A stretch of 64,000 bases of DNA from an uncultured Rhizobiaceae group bacterium (GCA_937930635.1 CALHCF010000007.1:186001-250000), one strand, 5' to 3'; shown: positions 32,810 through 42,149, numbered from the stretch's first letter. The notes: generated from the sequence alone by a model not told the origin. Translations and numbers: made by a program.

Positions 32810-34972
32810 TCAAAAACCACTTTCGCGGATCAGCACCCCGGCCACACGCCGGGCAATACGGCCTGCAAATGAACGCCGCTCACCTGTCAGATGCACCACA
32901 CCCCGCAGGGTTTGTCCTGTGACAGAAACAGGCTGGTCAGGCGAAAGCACGACGGGGTAGAAACTTCCCATAGCAATCAACTCCCCCCTGCTGCCCTTTT
33001 TGGCAGGAGCCGAACCGCCATAAATTTCGGCAAGTTCAGGGTCTGGCAATTGAGCAACAGCGGTGGCGGCCAGGCTTTGCAGCGTGACATCGATTTTTGC
33101 CAGGCCGGGGTCATCCGGGATAAACATCCCGGCAGCAGGCACCGCCAGCCGCTCGACATCATCCTCACGAACCAGGCCGCTTAGTGCCGCGCCGCCCTCG
33201 CCGCGAATTTTTAGCAGCGCATGGGAACGGGCCAGCATGCGCCCGTGATGAACCTGGGGGTCAAAGTCCAGAATTTCCCCCGCCTGCGGCGCAACAAGAA
33301 TAAGCTCGGCACTCTGCTTTTTCAGTCCATCCAGTTTTCCACGGGCCGTCTGCAATTGGCTGATCAAAACACGCCGCAACGCACCATCGCGCGCATCGGC
33401 AGTACCGCGCGCAATGCGGCGTTCAAGCAGTGCAATACGTTTCAGTTCCAGCGTCTGTTCCAGTTCCAGTTTGTCTGAAGAAAACACCGCCAGCACATCG
33501 CCTTTGGCAACGTGATCACCGCTGCGCACATGAATTTTCTCAAGCCAGGCGGCACCGGGCGGATAGACCGTCACTTCCTGCGCCGAATGCATCAGTGCGG
33601 GAACAACAACTTTGGATGAAAGCGGCAGACAGGCAGCGCCCAATCCAATCAGAAACAGACCAAACGTCACACAGAACCGCCTGGTCGCAATAATGCTGGC
33701 ACGCATGGTCCACCACACCTTGATTTCGCGATAAATTGGCAAGCCGATGAACCACACGATTTCAACAATGAAGAGAAAAATCGCAACGACTTTGACAAAA
33801 AAAGAATAGACCAGCAGAGCGATCCCGACGAAGAGGGCAAACCGGTAAATCCACGTTCCCCAGGCATGAAGAATAACGCTCAATTCCAGTCGGGGAGACA
33901 GCAATTCCGGCTTTGGCACTCCAAGACCAAACAGCGTTTCGCGAAGTTTCCACCGAGCCATGGCAAAGCCGCGCTCCTGCAGGTTCTCAAAACCCAACAT
34001 GTCGGAGAGAATGTAATATCCGTCAAATCGCATGAACGGATTGAGGTTCACCAGCAGACTGAGAACCCAGCTTACCGCCGCAATGGAAAAGGCCACGTCA
34101 CGCAAAGGCCCATCGGGCAGAAAAACCCAGAGCAGTGTGGCCATGACAGCCAGAACCAACTCACTCATGATCCCTGCACCGTCAATCATCAGCCTTTGCC
34201 GGCGGCTGCGAAGCCGCCACGCATTCGAGGTGTCAGTAAAGAGGATCGGCATCAGCACCAGGAATGCCAGCCCGATGACTGGAACTTTAAGACCGTAACC
34301 CTTGGCCATGAAAGCGTGACCAAGTTCATGAACCATTTTCACGAAGATCAGACCCACGACATAGTATATCAGTCCCCTCAGCGAGAAAGAGGATTGGAGA
34401 TGTCCCTGAAAGGCATCCCATTGTCGGGAAACCAGATAGAGAGAAACCAGCCCGGCAAAAATAAAAAACAGGGCGGCTTTCCTGCTCATCAGCGGCGCAA
34501 CAAGCGGGTATGCTGCGGCAAGGAAACGGTCAGGCCGCACAAGAGGAAGCTTGAAGAAAAGATATCCATGAAGCATGCGGTGGAGCACGCCCCGGTGCCG
34601 CGCCGCTTCCTGCGCCGCAAAAGCACGATAGCCATCACGTGGCGGGTCAACGGTCAGTTGATTGACAAACAGGAAGGCGATGAGATCACTGACTTCCTTG
34701 TCATCCACCGAACGGTGCCAGTTTCGTTCCACCGCCTCTTTGATCGCTCCGACCGTTGATCCCGCCCATTGTGAAAGAAGCTGGAAGGCAAATTGATCAA
34801 TCCGGAAATAGCGGTTTCGCAGCGGATCAAACAGCATCCATGTCGGCGCACCGCCATGGGTGGGCCAGCCGTCAATCACTTCCAGATCCTGGCGCATTGC
34901 CGGTAATGGGAGGTCGTCGCCAGCCCGGCCCTCAAGGTCTGTCTGCGGTGCGGTTAAACCGGTTTCTACCAT
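32810..34972 (-). CDS. PqqD-like / M50 site-2-type metalloprotease / HlyD membrane protein
   Basis: 720-aa polytopic membrane protein. Residues about 25-110 resemble a PqqD-like winged domain. TM segments begin near 135; the zinc site is HELGH (215-219) with the distal NPFMRFDGYY (311-320), the M50/S2P signature. After the last TM (about 435-465) comes a periplasmic biotinyl-lipoyl/HlyD module (VYPPGAAWLEKIHVRSGDHVAKGD) with a short coiled-coil (about 500-555). It overlaps the GAF-HlyD gene by 7 bases. Such proteins are annotated as efflux adaptors or site-2 proteases, but their substrate is unknown; a role in processing or exporting a peptide or envelope protein is inference. Confidence 0.85.
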   Translation of the reverse strand: MVETGLTAPQTDLEGRAGDDLPLPAMRQDLEVIDGWPTHGGAPTWMLFDPLRNRYFRIDQFAFQLLSQWAGSTVGAIKEAVERNWHRSVDDKEVSDLIAFLFVNQLTVDPPRDGYRAFAAQEAARHRGVLHRMLHGYLFFKLPLVRPDRFLAAAYPLVAPLMSRKAALFFIFAGLVSLYLVSRQWDAFQGHLQSSFSLRGLIYYVVGLIFVKMVHELGHAFMAKGYGLKVPVIGLAFLVLMPILFTDTSNAWRLRSRRQRLMIDGAGIMSELVLAVMATLLWVFLPDGPLRDVAFSIAAVSWVLSLLVNLNPFMRFDGYYILSDMLGFENLQERGFAMARWKLRETLFGLGVPKPELLSPRLELSVILHAWGTWIYRFALFVGIALLVYSFFVKVVAIFLFIVEIVWFIGLPIYREIKVWWTMRASIIATRRFCVTFGLFLIGLGAACLPLSSKVVVPALMHSAQEVTVYPPGAAWLEKIHVRSGDHVAKGDVLAVFSSDKLELEQTLELKRIALLERRIARGTADARDGALRRVLISQLQTARGKLDGLKKQSAELILVAPQAGEILDFDPQVHHGRMLARSHALLKIRGEGGAALSGLVREDDVERLAVPAAGMFIPDDPGLAKIDVTLQSLAATAVAQLPDPELAEIYGGSAPAKKGSRGELIAMGSFYPVVLSPDQPVSVTGQTLRGVVHLTGERRSFAGRIARRVAGVLIRESGF

Positions 34973-36453
34973 CCGGTATATTGCCGCAGAACAGAGATGG
35001 GACGTCGAAAGAGGTAAAAGCCCAGCGAAACCCTTTCACCAAAAACCTGAGCGGTTCCACGCGCACCGATACGCGGTTGACTGTCGTGGCTGCTCTCCTC
35101 TGTCGCATAAAGCTTGTAGACTAGTTGTTCGCTGGCAGAGAGCGATGCCCGATAATTTGCACTTGCAAGCTTTGCCTCGCGCGGTGACAAGGGGCTGGAA
35201 TCAAGAAAGACCTTCACTCTTGCGCCAGGATTAAGGACAATCGCATCGCTGATGGCCAGATCCACGCGAAATTCCACTTTTTGCGGATTGGCGATCTCAA
35301 GTACCTTTTCACCAACGGCAACCGGCCTGCCCTGCCAATCTGACCGACGGTCGAAAATCGCCAACCCGGCCCTGGGCGCGCGCACGACTGTCTTGTTGAG
35401 TTGGGTTGCTGCATAGAGCAGTTCGGTTTCTGCCAACTCCAGTTCAGCCTGCGCCACCGCCATATCACGGGCGCCCGCGCCTGCACCAAAAGCACCCTGT
35501 CGGGCTGTCTGAAGGCGTGCAGCAGCCACATTGCGATTTTCGCGGGCCACAGCGTGACGGCTTGCAAGTTCGGTATCAACATAACGAAAAAGCTCGTCGC
35601 CCTTGGACACCTGAGTATTGGGGTCGATATTCATGGCAAACACCACACCATCAATAGGCGCAGCAACGATCTGAGGGGACTTGGCAACCACTTCAGCCGG
35701 TGCCAGCGTGGTGAGGGGCACCTGGATGATCATGGTGGCCAGGCCTGCAACCACAACCGCTGCAACAAGGAGTTTGCGGAAAAATCCGGGAATTCGCCTC
35801 AATGGACGGGGAGACAGCGCCTGCCATGCATGGCTGTAGACCGATTGCAAACGCTCGATAACGGCAAGATCACCCGGTTTAGCAGTGACTTCACTCAAGC
35901 AAACAATGGCAGCATAGATCGTCCCCCGGTTGTCAGTCAGTGGCGCAATCACTCCGTGCCTGAAAGGAAAAACCGCTCCCTGCGTTTCTTCCTGAACCGG
36001 GATTTCGAAAAGCGAGGGTTTGGAACCTTCCGTTTCATCCCCGTCCTGTACCGCCGCCAGAGCCGTATTGAATATGTCTTCCAGGGTTCGAATTGCTGGC
36101 GCACTGCGGTCCACTGCGGTCAGGTTGGACACCGTGTCCACCATAAAGCGAGTTATATTGGATTTCCGCGGCCGCAAAACATAGGTCTGACGGGTTGCGA
36201 CAACCTTGCGTGTTTCATTGGCAATACAATAGATGAGCTCCCGCAATGTGCGGACAGAGCGAACTTCTCCCTCAAGCAACAGCAGCGCCTCAAGACGCGC
36301 TATGCGGTTTTGAGTATCCGCATGACACGCATGATCACCAATGACATTGCGTGGAGCGGTTGGCTTTTGCTGCGGCGGGGTGTGGGATCGTCTGGCAGCC
36401 CCGTCAGACGCAGTAAAACGGGGCCGATTGCCGGGTTGAGCCACGCTGATCAA
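34966..36453 (-). CDS. GAF-like / HlyD membrane-fusion protein
   Basis: 495-aa inner-membrane protein. Residues about 45-210 form a cytoplasmic domain with a GAF-like strand-helix pattern (VIAPLTDNRGTIYAAIVCL at about 168-186). A single TM helix lies at about 227-247, followed by a periplasmic HlyD module: first lipoyl half (IVAAPIDGVVFAMNIDPNTQVSKGD), an alpha-helical hairpin rich in Ala/Glu (about 295-350), the second half (VVRAPRAGLAIF) and a beta-barrel. Overlaps its neighbours by 4 and 7 bases. The N-terminal sensor-like domain could couple a cytoplasmic signal to the periplasmic adaptor (inference). Confidence 0.82.
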   Translation of the reverse strand: MISVAQPGNRPRFTASDGAARRSHTPPQQKPTAPRNVIGDHACHADTQNRIARLEALLLLEGEVRSVRTLRELIYCIANETRKVVATRQTYVLRPRKSNITRFMVDTVSNLTAVDRSAPAIRTLEDIFNTALAAVQDGDETEGSKPSLFEIPVQEETQGAVFPFRHGVIAPLTDNRGTIYAAIVCLSEVTAKPGDLAVIERLQSVYSHAWQALSPRPLRRIPGFFRKLLVAAVVVAGLATMIIQVPLTTLAPAEVVAKSPQIVAAPIDGVVFAMNIDPNTQVSKGDELFRYVDTELASRHAVARENRNVAAARLQTARQGAFGAGAGARDMAVAQAELELAETELLYAATQLNKTVVRAPRAGLAIFDRRSDWQGRPVAVGEKVLEIANPQKVEFRVDLAISDAIVLNPGARVKVFLDSSPLSPREAKLASANYRASLSASEQLVYKLYATEESSHDSQPRIGARGTAQVFGERVSLGFYLFRRPISVLRQYTGW

Positions 36454-37202
36454 CTTCCATCGACAGGAAAGCGGGCAACACCGCTCATTCCCGCCAGAAC
36501 TTTATCTCCTGCGCCCACAAGCGTGCCATAAACCTTGATGGTCTGGCTGACAGGATCGACCTCTGCCCCAATACGCGAAACCCTGGCTTCATGATTGAGC
36601 CCCGTTTCGTCAACCAGAAAGGCAAATACCTGTCCCGCCTTGACCCATGTGAGCCATCGCGATGGCAAGACGAGCTCCAGTTCCAAAGCTGCATCATCCA
36701 GCACGACAATCACCGGTTCTCCCGGCTTCGGCATTTCATATTTGCGGGCGTTCAGGGAGACAACGCGCCCCGCAAAGGGTGCTTTTACCACACATTGTGC
36801 AACGCGAACTTTCCTGGCTTTGGCGTCAGCAGCTGTACGTGCTGCATCGGCTTGCGCCATTTCCAGTTCACTGTGGCCAGCGGCTCCGTGCTTTACCAGG
36901 CTACGTTTGTTTCTAACCTCAATGCCGGCGGCTCGGGCAGCTGCCTTGGCGCTGTTGAATTCAGCCCTGTAACGGTCGCAGTCGAAAGAAATAAGGAGGT
37001 CCCCCTTTTTGAACCGCATCCCCTCACCAAACGGTGCATCGGCAACAGCAGCAACAAGGTCCGTGCGCACTTCGACACGAGCAGCGGAGCGAACCAGCCC
37101 CCGTGCTTCCCGGACTTGTTCCTGTGCCTGAAGGTTCTGGATTTCAGCCGATTGGAGAAGAACCAATGCAATGACCCAGCCAGCCGCGGTTTTTCCAAAC
37201 AT
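36450..37202 (-). CDS. Periplasmic HlyD-family adaptor
   Basis: 250-aa exported adaptor: signal peptide about 1-27 (ending LQAQ), split lipoyl domain (VADAPFGEGMRFKKGDLLISFDCD and CVVKAPFAGRVVSLNARKYEMPKPGEPV) around a short helical hairpin, then a beta-barrel domain ending VGAGDKVLAGMSGVARF. AAGGTG six bases upstream supports ATG 37202. First gene of the three-gene operon, directly behind the large inverted repeat at 37217-37271. No ABC or RND pump and no outer-membrane factor are encoded nearby. Confidence 0.85.
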   Translation of the reverse strand: MFGKTAAGWVIALVLLQSAEIQNLQAQEQVREARGLVRSAARVEVRTDLVAAVADAPFGEGMRFKKGDLLISFDCDRYRAEFNSAKAAARAAGIEVRNKRSLVKHGAAGHSELEMAQADAARTAADAKARKVRVAQCVVKAPFAGRVVSLNARKYEMPKPGEPVIVVLDDAALELELVLPSRWLTWVKAGQVFAFLVDETGLNHEARVSRIGAEVDPVSQTIKVYGTLVGAGDKVLAGMSGVARFPVDGS

Positions 37203-37216
37203 ATTTCACCTTGATT

Positions 37217-37271
37217 CGTTTCAGTTGCAATAAATATAAATACACTTTTTGATTGTATTGCAACTCAAACG
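37217..37271. promoter_or_regulatory. Large inverted repeat in front of the M50/HlyD operon
   Basis: cgtttcagttgcaata (37217-37232) is the reverse complement of 37256-37271 at 15 of 16 positions, with a 23-base AT-rich spacer. It ends 14 bases before the HlyD start codon and overlaps the probable promoter. It could be a dimeric operator (half-site GTTGCAATA) or a stable 5'-leader hairpin. Confidence 0.6.
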
Positions 37272-37550
37272 AAAACCGCGGCCTCATGACCCAAGGGACA
37301 TAAAACCGCGGCATCGTACTCTACGCATACTATTCCGACAAAAATCGCATCGGAAGAAACTCTTACCCGGTACGCAATACCTAATCCGGGGAACAAGACG
37401 GAGATCAATCCTGTCTCGTTGGCCAAATTAGCCGGTGTTTCCTAACAGGCAGCTAATGACTGGTTAAGCAAATGGAAATCTGGCCGGAAAGTTTTGCCGC
37501 CTTACGGTATTTATGTCGCAGGTTGGGGCATTTGACTTATCGAAATCAGC
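37272..37550. other. Intergenic region, nothing recognised
   Basis: Lies between the start of the HlyD operon and the end of the 3-hydroxyisobutyrate dehydrogenase gene. No ORF, RNA gene or terminator was recognised. Confidence 0.4.
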
Positions 37551-38441
37551 TCAGCCCTTATTTTCCGTCTCGGCCAGCATTTTGATAATGCCGGAAAAAT
37601 CAACATTACCTCCGCCCTGTGAGCAGAACTCTTTGTAGAGTTCGCGGGCATGAGACCCCAGTGGTGTATAGGCACCGGTCTGTTTGGCGGCATCCTGAGA
37701 CAAGCCAAGGTCTTTCAACATCAATTCCGCAGCAAATCCGGGCTTGTAGTCATTGTTTGCCGGAGATGTGGGAACCGGTCCAGGAACCGGGCAGTAAGTT
37801 GTTGTTGACCAGCTTTGACCAGAGGCGGTTGAGACCACATCAAAAAGAGCCTGATTGGTGAGGCCGAGCCGTTGCCCCATCTCGAACGCTTCTGCGGTGC
37901 CGATCATGGTGATGGCCAAAATCATGTTGTTACAGACCTTGGCAGCTTGCCCGGCCGTGGCATCACCGCACCGCACCACCTTTGCGCCCATTGTTTCCAG
38001 AATTGGCGTCGCAGCATCAAGCGCCTGCGCTGTTCCACCGGCCATAAACGTTAAAGTGGCATTGATTGCTCCCATAATACCGCCAGAAACCGGCGCATCG
38101 ACACTCAACGCACCGGCAGAGGCCGCGATTTCATGGGCTTTTTGAGCCGAGGGGATATCAACAGTGGAGCATTCGATCGCAAGACTTCCGCTGCCTATGA
38201 CATCGGCTATCTCTTCAAAAACCGCCACGACATGCGTACCGGCTGGCAGCATGGTGACGATAATATCCTTATCTTCGGCAGTTTCGATAACCGTGGCACC
38301 AATGGCACAACCGGCATCAGCGGCGGCGGCTCTGGCCTCTTGGGAAAGGTCATAACCGGTAACGGCATGTCCCGCCTTCACCAGATTTGCGGCCATCGGG
38401 CCGCCCATATTGCCAAGCCCAATAAATCCAATCGTCGCCAT
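37551..38441 (-). CDS. mmsB: 3-hydroxyisobutyrate dehydrogenase family protein
   Basis: 296-aa NAD-dependent beta-hydroxyacid dehydrogenase, normally oxidising 3-hydroxyisobutyrate to methylmalonate semialdehyde in valine breakdown. Start ATG 38441 is preceded by GAGGAAG; a TTG five codons upstream is disfavoured. Motifs: IGFIGLGNMGGPMAANL (Rossmann loop), DAPVSGGIMGA (substrate loop), GQAAKVCNNM (catalytic Lys) and NNDYKPGF near the C-terminus. Follows an aminotransferase gene by 73 bases, so the pair may act on valine, beta-alanine or beta-aminoisobutyrate. Confidence 0.88.
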   Translation of the reverse strand: MATIGFIGLGNMGGPMAANLVKAGHAVTGYDLSQEARAAAADAGCAIGATVIETAEDKDIIVTMLPAGTHVVAVFEEIADVIGSGSLAIECSTVDIPSAQKAHEIAASAGALSVDAPVSGGIMGAINATLTFMAGGTAQALDAATPILETMGAKVVRCGDATAGQAAKVCNNMILAITMIGTAEAFEMGQRLGLTNQALFDVVSTASGQSWSTTTYCPVPGPVPTSPANNDYKPGFAAELMLKDLGLSQDAAKQTGAYTPLGSHARELYKEFCSQGGGNVDFSGIIKMLAETENKG

Positions 38442-38514
38442 CTTCTGCTTCCTCAATCAAAACTCTGGCCTCATCAAACCCGGGCCCCATCAAATCCCAG
38501 GCCAATGGCTCCCG

Positions 38515-39903
38515 TCATACAGAAACCCCGGCCCGGAAAAGATGATTCATTGCTTCATCAAGCGCAAGCCGGGCTATCTCCGCCGCTTCATCAATCGTCT
38601 CCCGCGTCCAGATCAACGGGGGCGAAAGGATCATTGTGTTTCCAACAGCCCGCATCATAAGCCCATGCTGAATGCTGATATCACGCACAACACCTGCCGC
38701 ATCAGCATGTTCGGGAAACCGTGCCCGCGTCTCGCGGTCCTGAACAATTTCAATAGCCGCCAGCAATCCAAAGCCGCGAACCTCTCCCACCAAAGGGTGA
38801 TCTCCCAACATCTCGGCCAGACGCGTTGTAAGATAGGGGCCGGTATCATCGCGAACGCGGTCAATCAGTCCTTCGCGTTCGATGATGTCGATATTTGCCA
38901 GCGCGACAGCACAAGCGACCGGATGTCCTGAATAAGTGTAGCCATGATAGTATTCACCGCCATCGGCCAGCACACGGGCAATCTTATCGCTGAAAAGCAC
39001 GGCTGAGAGCGGCTGATAGCCCGATGTGATGGCCTTCGCCACCGTCATGGTGTCTGCTTCAATATCCATACTTTGCGCGGCGAACCATTCGCCGGTTCTT
39101 CCAAAGCCGGTAATGACCTCATCCAGCATCAGCAGGACATCATATCTGCGGCATATGCGCTGGACTTCGGGCCAATAGGTTTCCGGCGGAATCTTGACAC
39201 CCCCGGCCCCTTGAATCGGCTCACCAATAAAGGCGGCCACATTTTGTGGACCCACGGCAACAATGGCATCCTCCACCGTCTTGGCAGCCCGCAAGCCAAA
39301 TTCCTCCCGGCTTTCACCAGGATGCGCCAACTCAAAATCATAGGGTGGCATAACATGAATGAAACCGGGCAGATGCGGCCCCAACTGCGACTGCATTGCC
39401 CCCATTCCACCCATGGAAACCGCTGCGATGGTGGAGCCGTGATAGGCATCGCGTCGCGATATGATAATCTGTTTTTGCGGCTGACCTTGGAGTGCCCAGT
39501 AATGGCGCACTGTTCGAATAGCGGTGTCGTTTGATTCCGACCCGGAAGCCCCGAAGAAAACTTCGTTTAGATTGGGCGGAGCAAGCTGGGCAACACGCTG
39601 AGCCAGCAGCGTTACGGCAGGATGAGTGGTTTTGAAAAATGTATTGTAATAGGGCAGCTCACGCATTTGCTGATAGGCCGCGTCACAAAGCTCTTCACGA
39701 CCATAGCCAACATTGACACACCACAGACCAGCCATGCCATCCAGAATGCGATTGCCATCGCTGTCAACCACATAGGCCCCCTCTCCTCCCGTGATGACGC
39801 GCACGCCCTTGCGGCGAAGCTCATCATGATCCGTAAACGGATGAAGGTGATGAGCGTTGTCGATCCGTTGTAACTGTTCGGTCGAGTAATTTTTGTAGGG
39901 CAT
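38515..39903 (-). CDS. Class III PLP aminotransferase (omega-amino acid:pyruvate type)
   Basis: 462 aa from ATG 39903; the in-frame extension to 40056 lacks family character. Class III landmarks: GLWCVNVGYGREEL and YYNTFFKTTHPAV near the N-terminus, FFGASGSESNDTAIR, DEVITGFGRTGEWFAAQ, and AKAITSGYQPLSAVLFSD, where Lys binds PLP. The pattern fits beta-alanine/omega-amino acid:pyruvate or related transaminases. Likely cotranscribed with the dehydrogenase downstream, suggesting use of beta-amino acids or amines; the exact amine donor cannot be read. Confidence 0.9.
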   Translation of the reverse strand: MPYKNYSTEQLQRIDNAHHLHPFTDHDELRRKGVRVITGGEGAYVVDSDGNRILDGMAGLWCVNVGYGREELCDAAYQQMRELPYYNTFFKTTHPAVTLLAQRVAQLAPPNLNEVFFGASGSESNDTAIRTVRHYWALQGQPQKQIIISRRDAYHGSTIAAVSMGGMGAMQSQLGPHLPGFIHVMPPYDFELAHPGESREEFGLRAAKTVEDAIVAVGPQNVAAFIGEPIQGAGGVKIPPETYWPEVQRICRRYDVLLMLDEVITGFGRTGEWFAAQSMDIEADTMTVAKAITSGYQPLSAVLFSDKIARVLADGGEYYHGYTYSGHPVACAVALANIDIIEREGLIDRVRDDTGPYLTTRLAEMLGDHPLVGEVRGFGLLAAIEIVQDRETRARFPEHADAAGVVRDISIQHGLMMRAVGNTMILSPPLIWTRETIDEAAEIARLALDEAMNHLFRAGVSV

Positions 39904-40284
39904 AATCTGTAAAGCCTGTGGCGAGCCAATAAAACGGGCTTGTCGACTACACGGATATCGCAGTTCGACGGCAAGATGCGCACAACGCGGTGCAGACAAC
40001 CCATTCCCCGGGCCAGCACATATCAGGCAGTTCGCCCCTTGCAATCGATCCATCAAACCCGTGAATCGTTTCCCCCTCCATTGTCACCTTGTTTGGTGTC
40101 ATACACAAGCAGCAGGCCCTGCCTGTATCCGTTATCAATAGACGAACGGCACGGACCCGTTTTCGCACAGCCTGATCCACAAATATTCCTGAGCACTGAG
40201 CACACGGATGCTTTGACAAAGCCCGGTTCATCCTCTTTGCTTGTTCGCAGGGTCAACAGTGACGATGTTTGGGAGACAATCGAT
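39904..40284. other. Divergent intergenic region
   Basis: 381 bases between the aminotransferase (leftward) and the secreted repeat protein (rightward); must hold both promoters. The rightward ORF is open through most of it, but the protein-like signal begins only at ATG 40285. No hairpin or repeat worth naming was seen. Confidence 0.4.
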
Positions 40285-41640
40285 ATGAGACTTTTCAAGC
40301 TAAAGAGTTTTGTCGTTTTCTTTTTTGTTATGGCTGCGTCACTTTTACCCACCCACGCTCAAACAATTTCGTTGGGCGACGATGGACTGATCTATCAGGT
40401 TCTGCGCCAAAACGGCTACCATGACGCCCGCATTGTCAAACGCAAACTCACCATCGTTCGTGCAGAAGCCTGCAAGGGCAATACCAGGTTTCTGGTCAAG
40501 ATCAGCATTCTTGGAAAAATCACCAGCACTTCCAAGATCGGCAATTGCGGCTCGCAACAAACCGGCCGCAAACCCCACGACACCCGAAAGCAGATCGTCA
40601 AAACACTGCGCATCGAAGGATATCGCGAGATCGAGACTTATCAGGCGCAGGGTCTGTGGGGCGCTACCGCCTGTCTCCAACTCCGGCGCTTTCGTCTCGA
40701 ATACAACACAAGTGCGCGGCTGCTGCGCCGCGAAGATATCGGGTCGTGCCGCCGCCAGGGATTGACCAGCGACGATATCACCAATCGCCTGAAAGCTGCG
40801 GGATATCGGCGGGTCGTGATCACAGATGCCGAACTACCACGCTACAAGGCCGAAGGGTGTTTTGAGGGCGACCGTTACGCGATTGTGATGAACCAGCGCG
40901 GCATTGTTCAGTCCGAACGCCGAATTGGCAGTTGTGAAAAACAATTCAACCCCCGCAACATGATCGTTCATTTGGAAAAGCGGGGCTACAACCGCATCAA
41001 GGTGATCGAACGTCGCCGCCCGCCCTACCTTGCAGAAGCCTGCAAGGGAGACAGCCGGGTCAAGGTTGCCGTTGGCCGGTTTGGCCGCATCCGCGATGAA
41101 CAGCGCATCGACTCCTGCCGCAAGGCGATTACCGCCAATCAGGTTGTCGGTTACCTGACAAACCAGGGGTATGACCGGGTTCGTGTCCTGCGCGGCAACC
41201 GTCTTCCCTATATTGCAGAAGCCTGCAAAGGCACGGGCCTGGTTGAACTCGCCATTGGTCGATACGGCAAAATCCGAAAAGAAGAGCCTGTAGGTCGTTG
41301 TTCAGCTCCTCTGACCCAGGAGTTGATGCAGGAAAAGCTGATAGATCTCGGCTATTCAAATTTCCGCATTCAACGCCGTGGAGGTGGCTGGCGTGCTGAA
41401 GGCTGCAAGCAAGAATTGCGGGTTAACGTGCGGTTGGATGCTTATGGTGATGTCATCCGCGAGAACACTATCGGCAAATGCAAATCTCAAACCGTACTGG
41501 AGGTTCTCCAGACGCTTGAACAGCGCGGCGCCAAAGCGGTAAACGCCTTTGTGGAAGGTTGCTATCGTGGCACGAAATACCGCTGGTATTTTAACCGCCT
41601 GGGAGAACGCATCGACCGCCAGCGCATCGGAAGCTGCTGA
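40285..41640 (+). CDS. Secreted protein of seven cysteine-paired tandem repeats (PepSY-like)
   Basis: 451 aa from ATG 40285, where a clean signal peptide begins (1-25, hydrophobic core FVVFFFVMAASLL, cleavage at THA). The mature protein is seven modules of about 55-60 aa. The usual plan is a helix with LxxxGY, a strand, an (A/G)-C-x-G-type motif (EACKG in repeats 1, 4 and 5), a two-strand hairpin, and a closing IGSC-like cysteine. The paired cysteines suggest one disulfide per module. The helix-GY-strands plan recalls PepSY domains, but the cysteines are not typical. Rich in Arg/Lys. No homologue is recognised; a periplasmic or surface binding role is inference. Confidence 0.85.
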   Translation: MRLFKLKSFVVFFFVMAASLLPTHAQTISLGDDGLIYQVLRQNGYHDARIVKRKLTIVRAEACKGNTRFLVKISILGKITSTSKIGNCGSQQTGRKPHDTRKQIVKTLRIEGYREIETYQAQGLWGATACLQLRRFRLEYNTSARLLRREDIGSCRRQGLTSDDITNRLKAAGYRRVVITDAELPRYKAEGCFEGDRYAIVMNQRGIVQSERRIGSCEKQFNPRNMIVHLEKRGYNRIKVIERRRPPYLAEACKGDSRVKVAVGRFGRIRDEQRIDSCRKAITANQVVGYLTNQGYDRVRVLRGNRLPYIAEACKGTGLVELAIGRYGKIRKEEPVGRCSAPLTQELMQEKLIDLGYSNFRIQRRGGGWRAEGCKQELRVNVRLDAYGDVIRENTIGKCKSQTVLEVLQTLEQRGAKAVNAFVEGCYRGTKYRWYFNRLGERIDRQRIGSC

Positions 41641-41750
41641 AACCCATCACCGATCACCCATCGCCGATCAGCGGTATAAAAAGCAGGTTCGGCAAACAGA
41701 TTATCACTCACACCGATGAAGGGCCGTTTCGTGCGGCCTGGCGGGGCGAT

Positions 41751-42149
41751 CTATTGACCGGCCTCTTCAAGGGCGGTTTGAAGCTCTTCGATGCAGCGGT
41801 ATTCATGGTGATAGTAAAACGATCCACCGCCACCGACCCGAACTGCTGCATAAAAGCTGCGCGAAATCACAAAACCCGACATTTTGGTAAGAAAGCCCCG
41901 CCCCTGCAGATCTCGCTTCATGGCCGCCAGGAATTTGTCGTCATATTCCTTGCGGTTGTCGTGAGCGTGCCCGACCCAGTAGCCAAAATCATGATGTTTC
42001 CATGATGCCTCGCGAAAAAACCACGAATAATGTTTCGTCGTAAAATTGCGCAGAAACGCCGGAAACCACGACGGACCAACACCATTGCCAAAGCGCGCCT
42101 GAAATTCCGGTGGTAAATCACTCCAGCGCGGCCTGATCTTGGTTCCCAT
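41751..42149 (-). CDS. Small phospholipase A2-like / HD-motif protein of unknown function
   Basis: 132 aa from ATG 42149, with AGGAG six bases upstream (the adjacent ATG at 42152 is too close). The central segment ASWKHHDFGYWVG, then NRKEYDDKFLAAMKRDL, resembles the His-Asp helix and following Asp helix of bacterial phospholipase A2-like proteins; whether the calcium loop is complete cannot be judged. No signal peptide. Lies 95 bases after fdsA in the same orientation but looks unrelated to it. Confidence 0.65.
   Translation of the reverse strand: MGTKIRPRWSDLPPEFQARFGNGVGPSWFPAFLRNFTTKHYSWFFREASWKHHDFGYWVGHAHDNRKEYDDKFLAAMKRDLQGRGFLTKMSGFVISRSFYAAVRVGGGGSFYYHHEYRCIEELQTALEEAGQ

Noticed and set aside
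39940..40284. 115-codon N-terminal extension of the seven-repeat protein
   Set aside because: The signal peptide starts exactly at ATG 40285; the upstream residues are low in protein character and would bury the signal sequence.
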